The notes under the pieces were generated by a model. It had not been told where the DNA came from and searched no databases. It was given only the letters and a program-made list of their open reading frames with translations. Positions 9,064 through 17,818 of a stretch of 64,000 bases of DNA are shown here, in pieces; position 1 is the first letter of the stretch, and each line of letters begins with the position of its first letter. The stretch comes from Phycisphaerales bacterium (GTDB taxonomy: Bacteria; Planctomycetota; Phycisphaerae; Phycisphaerales; SM1A02), in the NCBI GenBank assembly GCA_030748455.1, contig JASMLY010000015.1:38420-102419 (forward strand), read 5' to 3'. A program made the translations under genes and the position numbers.

Positions 9064-9232
9064 CGACCTCGTCCGATAACGAAAACACTTACTGTCCAAG
9101 AACATGGGCTGGGCATGGGTCGTACCAAGGACCTTTCCAATGACCCCATAACCATTACAAGTGCGTTTTTAGCAACGGTTCGTTGATTCTGCTCAGTTTC
9201 ATAGGCGTACTGTCCGATACAAAACTTCATCT

Positions 9233-9814
9233 ATGAGTAAAAAAACAGGACAAACAACGCATAGCTCAGGTTCTCGCGGTGCTGCTCAATCAAAAGCAAT
9301 GGAAGCAGCTCCACCGACTCGCCGAACAGTCTGGTCGCCACTTGAACTTCTTATACGAATTGTCTGGAGCACCCTTGCTCATGTCGTTTGGGTTTTCGTT
9401 CCACCTCTTCGCTCTACGTTGCTTCGTTTGTTTGGAGCGAAGGTGGGGAAAAAATGTTCATTTGCTAGAACCGTGAAAATTATCATTCCTTGGAATCTTG
9501 AGATTGGCGATCACTGTAATTTTGCAGATGAGGTTATTCTTTACTCTCTTGGGCCAATCATCATTGGGGACAATGTTCGTATTGATACACGGGCGCATTT
9601 GTGTGCTGGAACGCACGACATGAAAGATACGACCTTCCCACTCTTACGCCCACCTATCAGCATTGGCAATGACACTTTTATTGGGATCGATGCATACATC
9701 GCACCTAATGTAGTTGTGGGTAACAAATGCACAATTTGGCCTCGCACGAGTGTCTTCAAAAGTTGCGACAATGAAGCGGAGCTCTCAGGAAATCCCGCGA
9801 GAGTGGTGGCATGA
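9233..9814 (+). CDS. WcaF-type left-handed beta-helix acetyltransferase
   Basis: The 193-residue protein has hexapeptide repeats typical of LbH acyltransferases. It carries the WcaF/NodL-type active-site pattern LCAGTHDMKD near residues 123-132, where the His is the catalytic base, followed by PPISIGNDTFIGIDAYI. Such enzymes move acetyl from acetyl-CoA to hydroxyls of polysaccharide or lipid-linked sugars. The N-terminal 25 residues are polar and Ser/Thr-rich. The C-terminal coil differs from the third gene: it ends NEAELSGNPARVVA. It overlaps the next gene by 4 bases (ATGA), forming a three-gene glycan-modification operon. Confidence 0.82.
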   Translation: MSKKTGQTTHSSGSRGAAQSKAMEAAPPTRRTVWSPLELLIRIVWSTLAHVVWVFVPPLRSTLLRLFGAKVGKKCSFARTVKIIIPWNLEIGDHCNFADEVILYSLGPIIIGDNVRIDTRAHLCAGTHDMKDTTFPLLRPPISIGNDTFIGIDAYIAPNVVVGNKCTIWPRTSVFKSCDNEAELSGNPARVVA

Positions 9815-11172
9815 GCGGACTTCGCCGGGTTCTTTGGAAAACCATCGGACAAAGTTTACTATTGTGTTCTTTGCACAATTCGTATCGGTACCGATCGCTC
9901 TTGTTACGATGTTTCGGGATGCGGTGTGGTCGTGCAGTGCGTGTTCGCCGTAGTGTTCGGATTGATAAACCATGGAACGTACATGCTGACGATCTCAGTT
10001 TGTTCGGCGACTTTGTCAGAATCAACGCCGATCATCCCATAAAGGTTGGTAAAAGGTGTGTGGTTAGCCAACACGCGATGCTGATGACAACTGCTGGTGA
10101 TACAAAGACAAGAGGGAAGACCGACAGAACAGGTCCAATTACAATCGAAGATGATTGTTGGGTTGCAACAGACATCGTGGTCATGCCAGATTCACATATC
10201 GAACAAGGTGTTGTCGTTGGTGCGAGAGGTCTTGTTGATGGTCGGTTACCAAAGTGGTCAATCTGCACAGGAGAACCAGCAAAAGCGCGTGGCGAACGAG
10301 TCCTTTGGGGGCAAGCAAAAGATTCAAATATTGAAATTGTGATCCCAGTTAAAAATGAAGAGATAAATTTGCCCTACACGCTCGAAAGTGTAAGCAAGTG
10401 GGCTGACAAGATCTGGGTGGTTGATTCTGAGTCTACAGATAACACAGTAGAAATTGCGAAGAAATATGGCGCCGAAGTCGTGGTGCGACCTTGGTTAGGG
10501 TATGCAAAGCAAAAAAACTGGGCGCTAGACAATTTACCAATAGAATCTGATTGGGTTTTTATTCTCGATGCTGACGAAGTAATCCTTCCAGATCTTCGAG
10601 ATGAAATGTTAAAAATTGCAGCCGAACCAGTCGAACACAATCCAGTGTCAGCATACAACATCAATAGGTATTTTATTTTTCTTGGTAAACGAATTCGCCA
10701 CTGCGGGTATTACCCAAGTTGGAACGTTCGATTCTTCAAACGCGGAAAGGCGAGGTATGAAGAACGAGAAGTGCACGAGCACATGGTTGTAGACGGGGAA
10801 CAAGGGTTTCTCAGTGGAAACATGGAACACTTTGATCGAAGAGGTCTTGACACATATATTGAAAAACACAATCATTATTGCATGCTTGAGGCAAAAGAAA
10901 TTTTGCGAGAAAGTAAAACGAATGATGACCCCGTTGGAATGTCGTTGTTTGGTTCAACAATCCAAAGAAGACGTTGGATCAAACGCCACATTTACCCGAA
11001 ACTTCCTGCAAGGTGGTTGTTTAGATTTTTATGGATGTACATTTTGCAATTTGGTTTTCTTGATGGTCACAACGGGTTTAGGTTCTGTTTGTTTATATCA
11101 TCAAGGGAACTTCTGATCTCGTTAAAAACAGCAGAGTTGTTACAAGAGGAAGAAAAATCAAATGGTGGCTGA
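9811..11172 (+). CDS. Acetyltransferase-like (LbH) and GT2 glycosyltransferase fusion
   Basis: This 453-residue protein joins two domains. Residues 1-170 are a WcaF-like hexapeptide beta-helix. Residues 174-430 are a GT-A fold family 2 glycosyltransferase of the WaaE/KdtX type, with EIVIPVKNEEINLPYTLESV, the nucleotide-binding VVDSESTDNT and the metal site DADE. The C-terminal half has the HEHMVV and DTYIEKHNHY features of LPS-core type enzymes. In the N-terminal domain the segment aligned with the (T/S)HD active site of its two neighbours reads TTAGDTKT, so the catalytic His is Gly. That domain may be structural or a specificity module. It overlaps both neighbours, by 4 and 11 bases. Confidence 0.8.
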   Translation: MSGLRRVLWKTIGQSLLLCSLHNSYRYRSLLLRCFGMRCGRAVRVRRSVRIDKPWNVHADDLSLFGDFVRINADHPIKVGKRCVVSQHAMLMTTAGDTKTRGKTDRTGPITIEDDCWVATDIVVMPDSHIEQGVVVGARGLVDGRLPKWSICTGEPAKARGERVLWGQAKDSNIEIVIPVKNEEINLPYTLESVSKWADKIWVVDSESTDNTVEIAKKYGAEVVVRPWLGYAKQKNWALDNLPIESDWVFILDADEVILPDLRDEMLKIAAEPVEHNPVSAYNINRYFIFLGKRIRHCGYYPSWNVRFFKRGKARYEEREVHEHMVVDGEQGFLSGNMEHFDRRGLDTYIEKHNHYCMLEAKEILRESKTNDDPVGMSLFGSTIQRRRWIKRHIYPKLPARWLFRFLWMYILQFGFLDGHNGFRFCLFISSRELLISLKTAELLQEEEKSNGG

Positions 11173-11725
11173 AGACCGACACGTTAGCCCCTACCCAACA
11201 AACGAGAAAGTAAAGCGTCTCATTTGGGCTGTTGTGCAAGAAACCATGTTTCGATTTTCTTTTCACACATGGTATTCTTGGAGAAGATTTTTGTTACGAG
11301 GTTTTGGTGCACATATTCACAGCACAGCGAAAATACGAAGAACGGTTCGTGTTGAATGCCCGTGGAATTTAACTGTAGGAAAAAACAGTTGCTTGGGCGA
11401 TCGTGTAACTGCGTATTGCCTTGGTCCAATTACAATTGGTGAACGTGTATCTGTTTCACAAAACACGCACCTTTGTGCAGGATCACATGACTATACAAAA
11501 ACTGAAATGCCACTCATGCGACTTCCAATTGCTATAGGGGATGATGCATGGATTGCCGCGGATGCATTTGTGGGTCCAAATGTGGTAGTCGGAAAAGGAG
11601 CAATACTCGGAGCTCGGGGTGTTGCAACGAAGTCGCTTGATTCGTGGACAATCTATGCAGGTAATCCGGCTGTATCCGTGAAGAGTCGGGCGATGCCATC
11701 TTCAAACGAAACAACTGGTGAATAA
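11162..11725 (+). CDS. WcaF-type acetyltransferase, second intact copy
   Basis: The 187-residue LbH acetyltransferase has an intact active site, LCAGSHDYTKTEMPL near residues 103-117. The acceptor-side IAIGDDAWIAADAFVGPNVV and a coil ending YAGNPAVSVK follow, all as in WcaF/colanic-acid type enzymes. The start overlaps the fusion gene by 11 bases. Its last 73 bases overlap the end of the minus-strand epimerase gene. With the two preceding genes it probably O-acetylates a surface glycan or glycolipid built by the GT2 domain; the sugar acceptor is unknown. Confidence 0.82.
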   Translation: MVAEDRHVSPYPTNEKVKRLIWAVVQETMFRFSFHTWYSWRRFLLRGFGAHIHSTAKIRRTVRVECPWNLTVGKNSCLGDRVTAYCLGPITIGERVSVSQNTHLCAGSHDYTKTEMPLMRLPIAIGDDAWIAADAFVGPNVVVGKGAILGARGVATKSLDSWTIYAGNPAVSVKSRAMPSSNETTGE

Positions 11726-12621
11726 CCAAACTTGTTCGTGGCCTTCTCGATGCTTGCCCTCGAATGGGGAACATCACCTTCTCGTTCTAGGTGAAAATCA
11801 ACAGTGGGTTCAACACCAATTGTTTTTGACATCAGAGCGAGCATGTCAAGCAAACTGTGGGAGTGGCCGGTTCCGATGTTGAACACTTCTCCATGGAGTT
11901 GTGTGTTGCAAGATGCGGCAAGGAGGTTTGCGTGTACAGCGTTGTTGATGTAAGTAAAATCGCGCGTTTGCAATCCGTCTCCATACACTTGCGGGTTGCG
12001 TTTATGCAAGAGTGCCTCCATAAAAGCCGCAACAACAGCAGCGTATTGTGAATGAGGATCTTGTTTTGGACCAAAGATGTTGAAGTACCGAAGCGAGACA
12101 GTGTCCATTTCAGTGCCAAGTGCATATTCCTTTATAACCTTTTCGCCCTCAAGTTTACTTTCAGCATAGGGCGATGCGGGGTCAGGAGTCATGGTTTCAA
12201 CGCTTGGAAGGGAAGCATGAGGTCCGTATACCGCAGAGGAGGCCGCGAACATGACTCGGCGAACACCTGATTTCGCTGCGAAATCCAAGACTTGTTTGGT
12301 CCCAGTGACGTTTATATCGAAGCAACGCTTGGGGTCTTTAACACTTGCAGGAACAGAGACCATGGCGGCTTGGTGAAAAACACAATCACACCCTTCAACG
12401 CACCGCTCGAGCAGAGAGGTATCTAAAATCGATCCTTCAATACATGTCACATCCAGATCCGCAACGTTGGAATAGTGCCCAGTACTTACGTCATCAAGGA
12501 CGCGGACGGTAGCACCAAGTTCTCGTAATTTGGTTGCGAGTGCTGAGCCGATAAATCCAGCACCGCCCGTAACAAGTACCGTACGATTTGTAAAAAAATT
12601 ATTGTACCGATGACTTTTCAT
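11653..12621 (-). CDS. NAD-dependent sugar epimerase/dehydratase (GalE-like)
   Basis: Extended short-chain dehydrogenase of 322 residues. The Rossmann motif GGAGFIGSALA lies near residue 19, and the catalytic Ser and Tyr-x-x-x-Lys appear in AASSAVYG and YAESK. RYFNIFGPKQDP is typical of UDP-hexose 4-epimerases (GalE/WbpP group), so it probably supplies nucleotide sugars to the adjacent glycan operon. The true substrate (Glc, GlcNAc or uronate form) cannot be decided. The start ATG at 12621 is preferred over one at 12654 because it removes an unusual extension and clears the cysS promoter. It is divergent from cysS and overlaps the acetyltransferase 3' end. Confidence 0.85.
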   Translation of the reverse strand: MKSHRYNNFFTNRTVLVTGGAGFIGSALATKLRELGATVRVLDDVSTGHYSNVADLDVTCIEGSILDTSLLERCVEGCDCVFHQAAMVSVPASVKDPKRCFDINVTGTKQVLDFAAKSGVRRVMFAASSAVYGPHASLPSVETMTPDPASPYAESKLEGEKVIKEYALGTEMDTVSLRYFNIFGPKQDPHSQYAAVVAAFMEALLHKRNPQVYGDGLQTRDFTYINNAVHANLLAASCNTQLHGEVFNIGTGHSHSLLDMLALMSKTIGVEPTVDFHLEREGDVPHSRASIEKATNKFGYSPVVSFEDGIARLFTDTAGLPA

Positions 12622-12642
12622 ACAATGACATATCCTACCATT

Positions 12643-12648
12643 TATACT
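12643..12648 (+). promoter_or_regulatory. -10 box of cysS
   Basis: TATACT lies 8 bases before the cysS ATG in a 35-base divergent gap shared with the epimerase. The mRNA would have at most a few leader bases. Confidence 0.45.
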
Positions 12649-12656
12649 GAACACTT

Positions 12657-14189
12657 ATGCAACTCAAATTACACAACACCCTTACAAAACAATTAGATGT
12701 GTTTGAGCCAATTGACGAGTGTGGAAAAAAGGTTACATTTTATTCTTGCGGTCCTACTGTCTATGATTTTGCACATATTGGTAACTTTCGCGCATTTTTA
12801 AACGCAGATGTACTTCGCCGGACACTAGAACTTCTCGGGTATACCGTTAACCAAGTGATGAACATCACAGATGTAGGTCACATGACAGATGATGCAGTTG
12901 CAGACGGCGGGGGTGAAGACAAAATGTTGGTTGCAGCAACTCGTCTTGCAGAATCAAAAAAATCTGGATCGCTTCCCGAGGGTATCACTGTTGATCCAAC
13001 AGACCCAATGGCAATTGCTGAATTTTATGCTAACGCATTTATACAAGACAGTGAATCCCTTGGCATTCGCGTGGTCGAAGACGCACGTAAAAACCCATCC
13101 TGTATGCCTAGGCCGACACAGTACATTCAAGAGATGATCACGATGGTTGAATCACTCATCGAAAAAGGTCATGCATACGTTGCATCCGACGGGGTTGTAT
13201 ATTTTTCTGTTGATTCATTTACAGAGTACGGTGAACTCTCTGGGAACACTCTTGACACACTTCGGAGTGGAGAAGGTGGTCGTGTTGATATGAACACGCA
13301 GGCAGTAAAGAAAAATCCAGCTGACTTTATGTTGTGGAAACCTGACGCAACACATTTGATGCGTTGGCAAAGCCCATGGGGAGAAGGGTATCCAGGATGG
13401 CATCTTGAATGCTCAGTTATGGCGAACACTCTACTTGGAACAGAGATCGATTTGCACAGCGGCGGAGAGGATAATATTTTCCCGCATCATGAATGTGAAA
13501 TTGCACAATCTCGTTGTGCAACAGGGTGCGAAACTTTTGCAAGATATTGGTTCCATACTCGATTCTTACTTGTCGATGGCGGGAAAATGAGTAAAAGCAA
13601 GGGGAACTTTTATACGCTTAGAGATCTTGTAGAGAAGGGGGCGAGCGCCGCAGCCGTACGACTTGAGCTCATCAAGACGCATTATCGATCCAATGCAAAC
13701 TTTACATTGCAGGGGTTAAAAGATTCTCAACGACAAATTGACCGATGGAGACGTTTAAAGGATTGGTTGGTGCAACATCAGAGCGTGGCATCGCATCAAA
13801 ACGGCCCCCTTGCTCTTGCGAAAGAACAGTTTCTCACTTCTCTTTGTGATGACATGAATGTTGCGGGTGCTATCGGAGCACTTAATGAAGCGGTGAACAA
13901 ATACAACGTCGATGCTCCACCCTCGACAGGGGGCGAGTCTACACTTGTAGCAGAACTCGAATCTCTTCTCGCAATGGATTCGGTGTTGGGTGTTCTTGAC
14001 CTCGATGCAAAGAGTGATTCTGGTACCCTTGATATCAAGAAAATTGATTCACTTATTGAAGCAAGACTCGTTGCGCGTCATGACAAAGAGTGGGCACGCG
14101 CTGATGAAATACGCGATGAACTTCTTGGGATGGGAATAGCGATAAAAGATGGTCCTTCTGGTACGACATGGACAAGAATTGTGCAATGA
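12657..14189 (+). CDS. cysS: Cysteinyl-tRNA synthetase
   Basis: Class I synthetase of 510 residues. It shows the zinc/cysteine-binding CGPTVYD at residue 31, the HIGH-type motif as HIGN at 40, later Zn ligands in HLECSVMA and HHECEIAQS, and KMSKSKGN near residue 310. The C-terminal helical anticodon-binding region ends in the usual EWARADEIRDELLGMGI. An insertion near residues 80-110 (DGGGEDKMLVAATRL) makes it slightly longer than the roughly 460 residues of the E. coli enzyme. The start codon follows directly on its promoter. The stop overlaps coaE by ATGA. Confidence 0.95.
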   Translation: MQLKLHNTLTKQLDVFEPIDECGKKVTFYSCGPTVYDFAHIGNFRAFLNADVLRRTLELLGYTVNQVMNITDVGHMTDDAVADGGGEDKMLVAATRLAESKKSGSLPEGITVDPTDPMAIAEFYANAFIQDSESLGIRVVEDARKNPSCMPRPTQYIQEMITMVESLIEKGHAYVASDGVVYFSVDSFTEYGELSGNTLDTLRSGEGGRVDMNTQAVKKNPADFMLWKPDATHLMRWQSPWGEGYPGWHLECSVMANTLLGTEIDLHSGGEDNIFPHHECEIAQSRCATGCETFARYWFHTRFLLVDGGKMSKSKGNFYTLRDLVEKGASAAAVRLELIKTHYRSNANFTLQGLKDSQRQIDRWRRLKDWLVQHQSVASHQNGPLALAKEQFLTSLCDDMNVAGAIGALNEAVNKYNVDAPPSTGGESTLVAELESLLAMDSVLGVLDLDAKSDSGTLDIKKIDSLIEARLVARHDKEWARADEIRDELLGMGIAIKDGPSGTTWTRIVQ

Positions 14190-14815
14190 AACACAACCCT
14201 CCAATCATAGGCATCGTTGGAGGGATTGGATCGGGTAAAAGCCTCGTTGCAAACACGCTGAAAGCAAACGGTTGTATCGTCGCAGATGCGGACGAACACA
14301 CGTCCGTAGCTCTTGATCGAGAGGATGTACAACGCACCCTCGTTTCGTGGTGGGGTGAGAAAGCACTCGATTCAGAAAACAAAGTTGACAGAGCGTTTGT
14401 CGCATCAATCGTGTTTGAGAACCAAGAAGAACGAGCTAGACTTGAAGGTTTACTGCATCCAATCGTTAAGGAATTGCAAGAAAAATTGTTTGCCCAAGCG
14501 CCCAAGGGAACCAAGGCGTTCATTATTGACGCACCCTTATTGTTGGAAACTGGGCTTGAAAAGGATTGCGACGCAATTATTTACGTCGATTGTCCGTTTG
14601 AAACACGCCTCAAACGAGTCATTGAGCACCGGGGTTGGAGCGAACAAGAACTAAGAAATAGAGAGGATGCACAATTTGGACTTGACAAAAAGCAGTCTTG
14701 GGCCGACTATATCATTATCAATGACGGGGACATCGCGTATGTTGAAGAGCAAGTTAGAGAAGTCCTCTCATTGATTTGTAAACCGTTCCGACATTCAAAC
14801 GGAAGTGGTGAATAA
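14186..14815 (+). CDS. coaE: Dephospho-CoA kinase
   Basis: Last step of coenzyme A synthesis: ATP-dependent phosphorylation of the 3'-hydroxyl of dephospho-CoA. The P-loop GGIGSGKS lies near residues 12-19. DADEHT follows, and DAPLLLETGLE gives the family's second conserved block. VDCPFETRLKR and a C-terminal YIIINDGD complete the match. The ATG at 14186 overlaps the cysS stop; an ATG at 14168 is an alternative. Length is 209 residues, normal for the family. Confidence 0.9.
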   Translation: MKHNPPIIGIVGGIGSGKSLVANTLKANGCIVADADEHTSVALDREDVQRTLVSWWGEKALDSENKVDRAFVASIVFENQEERARLEGLLHPIVKELQEKLFAQAPKGTKAFIIDAPLLLETGLEKDCDAIIYVDCPFETRLKRVIEHRGWSEQELRNREDAQFGLDKKQSWADYIIINDGDIAYVEEQVREVLSLICKPFRHSNGSGE

Positions 14816-14936
14816 AGGTATTCACCAAAACAAGTTGAATCCATTTTTATTTTTGAATACGCGTTTTTGTGAACAACGCGAAACACAGAAGGTGCAACAG
14901 CACTAACCGAGCACAATCAGAAGCGAGTTAGAAACG

Positions 14937-16370
14937 ATGGCAAAAAAAAGAAGACGCCGTAAAAAAACGGGTGGTAGTTCAAGCGCAAGCGCGATGGTTC
15001 TCAATCCCGGAGAAGTTCCAACAGATGAGGAACTTGAGGCAGAGGTAGCAGCGCTTGACGAAAAGCTGACAAAAGCAGCACAGAAAAAATATGATCAAGC
15101 AAAAAAGGAAGGTTTTGATCTCGCTGCGTTGCAACACATGAAGAGTAAAGACCTTGGGGAGGTTGCCAAGAAAGAGAACGTTAAAAACTGGGCAGAGATG
15201 CCAAGACAAAAACTTGTGTTTGAGATACTGAAAGCTCAAGCGAACCGCCAAGGCTTGATGATTGGAGAAGGGACGCTTGAAATCATGTCAGACGGATACG
15301 GCTTCCTTCGAAGCCCAGAGTACTCATACGTTGCTTCACCAGATGATGTGTATGTGAGCCCATCACAAATTAGACGGTTTGGTTTACGAAAGGGTCAGAT
15401 TGTTCGGGGTCTCATTCGACCCCCAAAAGAAACGGAAACGTATTTTGCGCTTTTACGTGTTGAAGCAATTAATGGTCGTGATCCAAAAGATGTTCATGAT
15501 CTTGGCACATTTGAAAACCTCACTCCACTTCACCCCGAAGAGAGAGTTCACCTTGAAACAGAAAGCGAGATTATTGAAACACGAGTCATTGATCTCGTAT
15601 CTCCAATGGGTTTTGGACAACGCGCGCTGATCGTTGCACCTCCTCGCACGGGTAAAACCGTCATTCTGCAAAAGTTGACTTCGGCGATTGCTAAAAATCA
15701 TCCAGATGTCCACGTCATTGTTTTGTTAGTGGATGAACGACCAGAAGAAGTCACTGATTTTAAACGCAGCACACCCGATTCTGTCGAAGTCGTTGCAAGT
15801 ACCTTTGACGAAGAAGCAACCCGTCACATTCAAGTAGCGGAAATGGTGATGGAAAAAGCTCGCAGAATGGTAGAGTTTGGCGAAAACGTTGTCATCCTTA
15901 TGGATTCGATTACAAGACTTGCACGTGGATACAACAACGGTATGCCAACAACTGGAAAAATTGGTACGGGGGGTGTTGATTCAAAAGCGTTGATTCGACC
16001 AAAGAAATTCTTTGGTTCTGCGCGTAACATTGAAGATGGCGGTTCCCTCACCATTATCGGTACGGCACTTGTAGATACGGGATCCAAAGCAGACGAAGTC
16101 ATCTTTGAAGAATTTAAGGGGACTGGTAACTCAGAGTTACACCTCACCAGAAAACTAGTGGAAAAAAGAATTTGGCCAGCGATTGATATCGCGGCGTCTG
16201 GCACGAGACGTGAAGAGTTATTGCTCGATCCTAAAGAACACGAACTTGTGGGCCGCTTACGCAAGGTTGTGAGCGATATGAGCCCTGTTGAAGCGATGGA
16301 TATGTTGCGTTCAAGGATGGAAAAAACCAATTCAAACGCAGAGTTCTTAATGACAATGAATTTAGGCTAA
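14937..16370 (+). CDS. rho: Transcription termination factor Rho
   Basis: The hexameric RNA helicase is recognised by its cold-shock-like RNA-binding domain (SDGYGFLRSPEYSY near residues 118-131), the P-loop APPRTGKT near 236-243, Walker B (NVVILMDSITRLARGYN), the Q-loop region and the R-loop GTGGVDSKAL. Length is 477 residues. It has a planctomycete-style N-terminal extension with a Lys/Arg cluster (KKRRRRKK) and a charged region of about 60 residues before the Rho N-terminal helix bundle. The gene stands alone with a 121-base upstream gap. Confidence 0.95.
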   Translation: MAKKRRRRKKTGGSSSASAMVLNPGEVPTDEELEAEVAALDEKLTKAAQKKYDQAKKEGFDLAALQHMKSKDLGEVAKKENVKNWAEMPRQKLVFEILKAQANRQGLMIGEGTLEIMSDGYGFLRSPEYSYVASPDDVYVSPSQIRRFGLRKGQIVRGLIRPPKETETYFALLRVEAINGRDPKDVHDLGTFENLTPLHPEERVHLETESEIIETRVIDLVSPMGFGQRALIVAPPRTGKTVILQKLTSAIAKNHPDVHVIVLLVDERPEEVTDFKRSTPDSVEVVASTFDEEATRHIQVAEMVMEKARRMVEFGENVVILMDSITRLARGYNNGMPTTGKIGTGGVDSKALIRPKKFFGSARNIEDGGSLTIIGTALVDTGSKADEVIFEEFKGTGNSELHLTRKLVEKRIWPAIDIAASGTRREELLLDPKEHELVGRLRKVVSDMSPVEAMDMLRSRMEKTNSNAEFLMTMNLG

Positions 16371-16422
16371 ACGGACTGTTTGGACAGACCGCGTCGGTGT
16401 GCGTATAGTTCTTGGAGACCAC

Positions 16423-17445
16423 ATGCAAGTTACAGTAAAAAAAAGAGCGTTTACAATTGTCGAGTTAATGGTTGTGATTTCTGTGATCGCAATTTTGTCA
16501 GCTCTTCTTATCACTGCTGTGACAAGATCGTTAGGTGCAGCAAAAACCGCCGAAGCACAGAACAGAATGCGTGAAATTCACACCATGATGCAAACGTGGA
16601 GCGGTGGTAATAACGGAAGGGTCCTACCGAGTCAATTCAACTTTTCAGATGAGGCGGCTGCTGGGACCCCGATCCATGTGAGAAGTGACGAACATTTAGA
16701 GGATGATCGCTACACTGGAACGTGGACAGATATTTTGTGGGTAGAAAATGAAATGCACGAGACGTACGGGTTGCATGAGTCTGAAGAGGAAGAACGAGAT
16801 CACCTGCGTTGGAAATCTGATTCGCCTGGTGCGGATATCTATGCTGTGCGGAAATTGTTTGACAATCCGTTCCGTTCAACAATGCCAAACACTCGCAACG
16901 CAAGCGGTCGATTACCATTGCCTCGTCCGTATGGAGATGGAGCGAGAGAGATTGATCTGCAGGGGTATTTTGCTGCGAATGATTTCTTTGATGCAAGAAG
17001 TGATGCAGACGGGCACCCCGATGCGGATGATGGGCAAAACGCAGAACCCTCAAAAGTCGATCGGTATTACACCTATGGAATGCTTGATGCCCCTGCAAAA
17101 TCACTGTATCTAGTCGATTCTGTCGCAGGTGAAACAATTGCACACAAAACAATCTCTGGTGATGATGATGAATCAGCGTGGCTCTACGACTTTGGGAAGG
17201 GAACCATTTCATTAAGTGACTCTACGGGGATGAACTCAGATCCAACTGGTGAGATTGATTATCGCTATGGGTCTCAGGAGGGTTCTTGCCTCATTTTGAT
17301 GCTTGATGGACATGTCGCGCAGGAAGTTCCTTGGACTCGCCTTGGGCTTGATAACCCCATGAGTGGAGGGGGACCAGATCGGACGACACTTCAGGGTCGT
17401 GGGATCCGTGTTGGCAACTTAACCAAGAAGGTGCGGTCGCAGTAA
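16423..17445 (+). CDS. Prepilin-type N-terminal cleavage protein, copy 2
   Basis: The protein begins MQVTVKKRAFTIVELMVVIS, a class III prepilin signal with Ala-Phe at the cleavage point and Glu at mature position 5. A hydrophobic helix follows, and then about 300 polar residues rich in Asp and Glu. The C-terminal SCLILMLDGHVAQEVPW region resembles the H-x9-DG family end. The ATG at 16423 is chosen over 16399 because GGAG lies 5 bases before it. It sits 52 bases after rho and is followed by a terminator-like hairpin. It is unrelated in position to copy 1. Function unknown, probably exported or a pseudopilin-like surface protein. Confidence 0.8.
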   Translation: MQVTVKKRAFTIVELMVVISVIAILSALLITAVTRSLGAAKTAEAQNRMREIHTMMQTWSGGNNGRVLPSQFNFSDEAAAGTPIHVRSDEHLEDDRYTGTWTDILWVENEMHETYGLHESEEEERDHLRWKSDSPGADIYAVRKLFDNPFRSTMPNTRNASGRLPLPRPYGDGAREIDLQGYFAANDFFDARSDADGHPDADDGQNAEPSKVDRYYTYGMLDAPAKSLYLVDSVAGETIAHKTISGDDDESAWLYDFGKGTISLSDSTGMNSDPTGEIDYRYGSQEGSCLILMLDGHVAQEVPWTRLGLDNPMSGGGPDRTTLQGRGIRVGNLTKKVRSQ

Positions 17446-17549
17446 AAAGCGGGTTTTTTGCTTCAAAATAGTCAAAAATAACAAAATCTCATCATATAAA
17501 TGATGGGGAACCCCTTGCCTTTATTTGAGGTTTAGGTACACTCTCCCTT

Positions 17550-17571
17550 CCGCCCATCGCTGGGCGGTTTT
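17550..17571 (+). terminator. Rho-independent terminator upstream of tRNA-Thr
   Basis: CCGCCCA (17550-17556), loop TCGC, TGGGCGG (17561-17567), then TTTTAT. It is a compact GC-rich hairpin with a T-run and likely ends transcription from the rho/prepilin side. The T-run merges into a TATAAT hexamer. Confidence 0.75.
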
Positions 17572-17576
17572 ATAAT
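17571..17576 (+). promoter_or_regulatory. Consensus -10 (TATAAT) for the tRNA-Thr/tuf operon
   Basis: A perfect TATAAT begins right after the terminator stem. Initiation near 17583 would give a leader of about 119 bases before tRNA-Thr. The position for a -35 (TTCCGC, 17548-17553, 17-base spacer) is poor and lies within the hairpin. Confidence 0.5.
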
Positions 17577-17701
17577 AGTGGGCTTACCACAGGGGTGTAT
17601 ATTCGCGACCCAAGGATGGGAAGAACAGAGCATCGCGAGCCGTGAGTTTGGACTAGGTCAGGAACTAGGATGGCAAACTGTGAGCGCTCGTTTTTAGGAT
17701 T

Positions 17702-17773
17702 GCCACCGTAGCTCAGTGGTAGAGCGCACCCTTGGTAAGGGTGAGGTCACGGGTTCAAATCCCGTCGGCGGCT
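17702..17773 (+). tRNA. tRNA-Thr (anticodon GGT)
   Basis: The full cloverleaf is readable: acceptor GCCACCG/CGGCGGC with one A-C mismatch, D arm GCTC/GAGC, anticodon stem CACCC/GGGTG with loop TTGGTAA (anticodon GGT), and T arm ACGGG/CCCGT with loop TTCAAAT. The discriminator base is T and CCA is not encoded. It precedes tuf, as in the common tRNA-tufB arrangement. Confidence 0.95.
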
Positions 17774-17818
17774 TGAAACTACCTTGTTGCAGATGGTCTG
17801 TAACAATTTGAATAGAAA

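Noticed and set aside
11653..11725. Frameshift or truncation at the convergent overlap
   Set aside because: Both genes reach normal family length with sensible C-termini, so a genuine overlap is simpler.
16637..17212. 191-residue minus-strand ORF, His/Arg/Gln rich
   Set aside because: Shadow of the second prepilin gene; no start signal and no family features.
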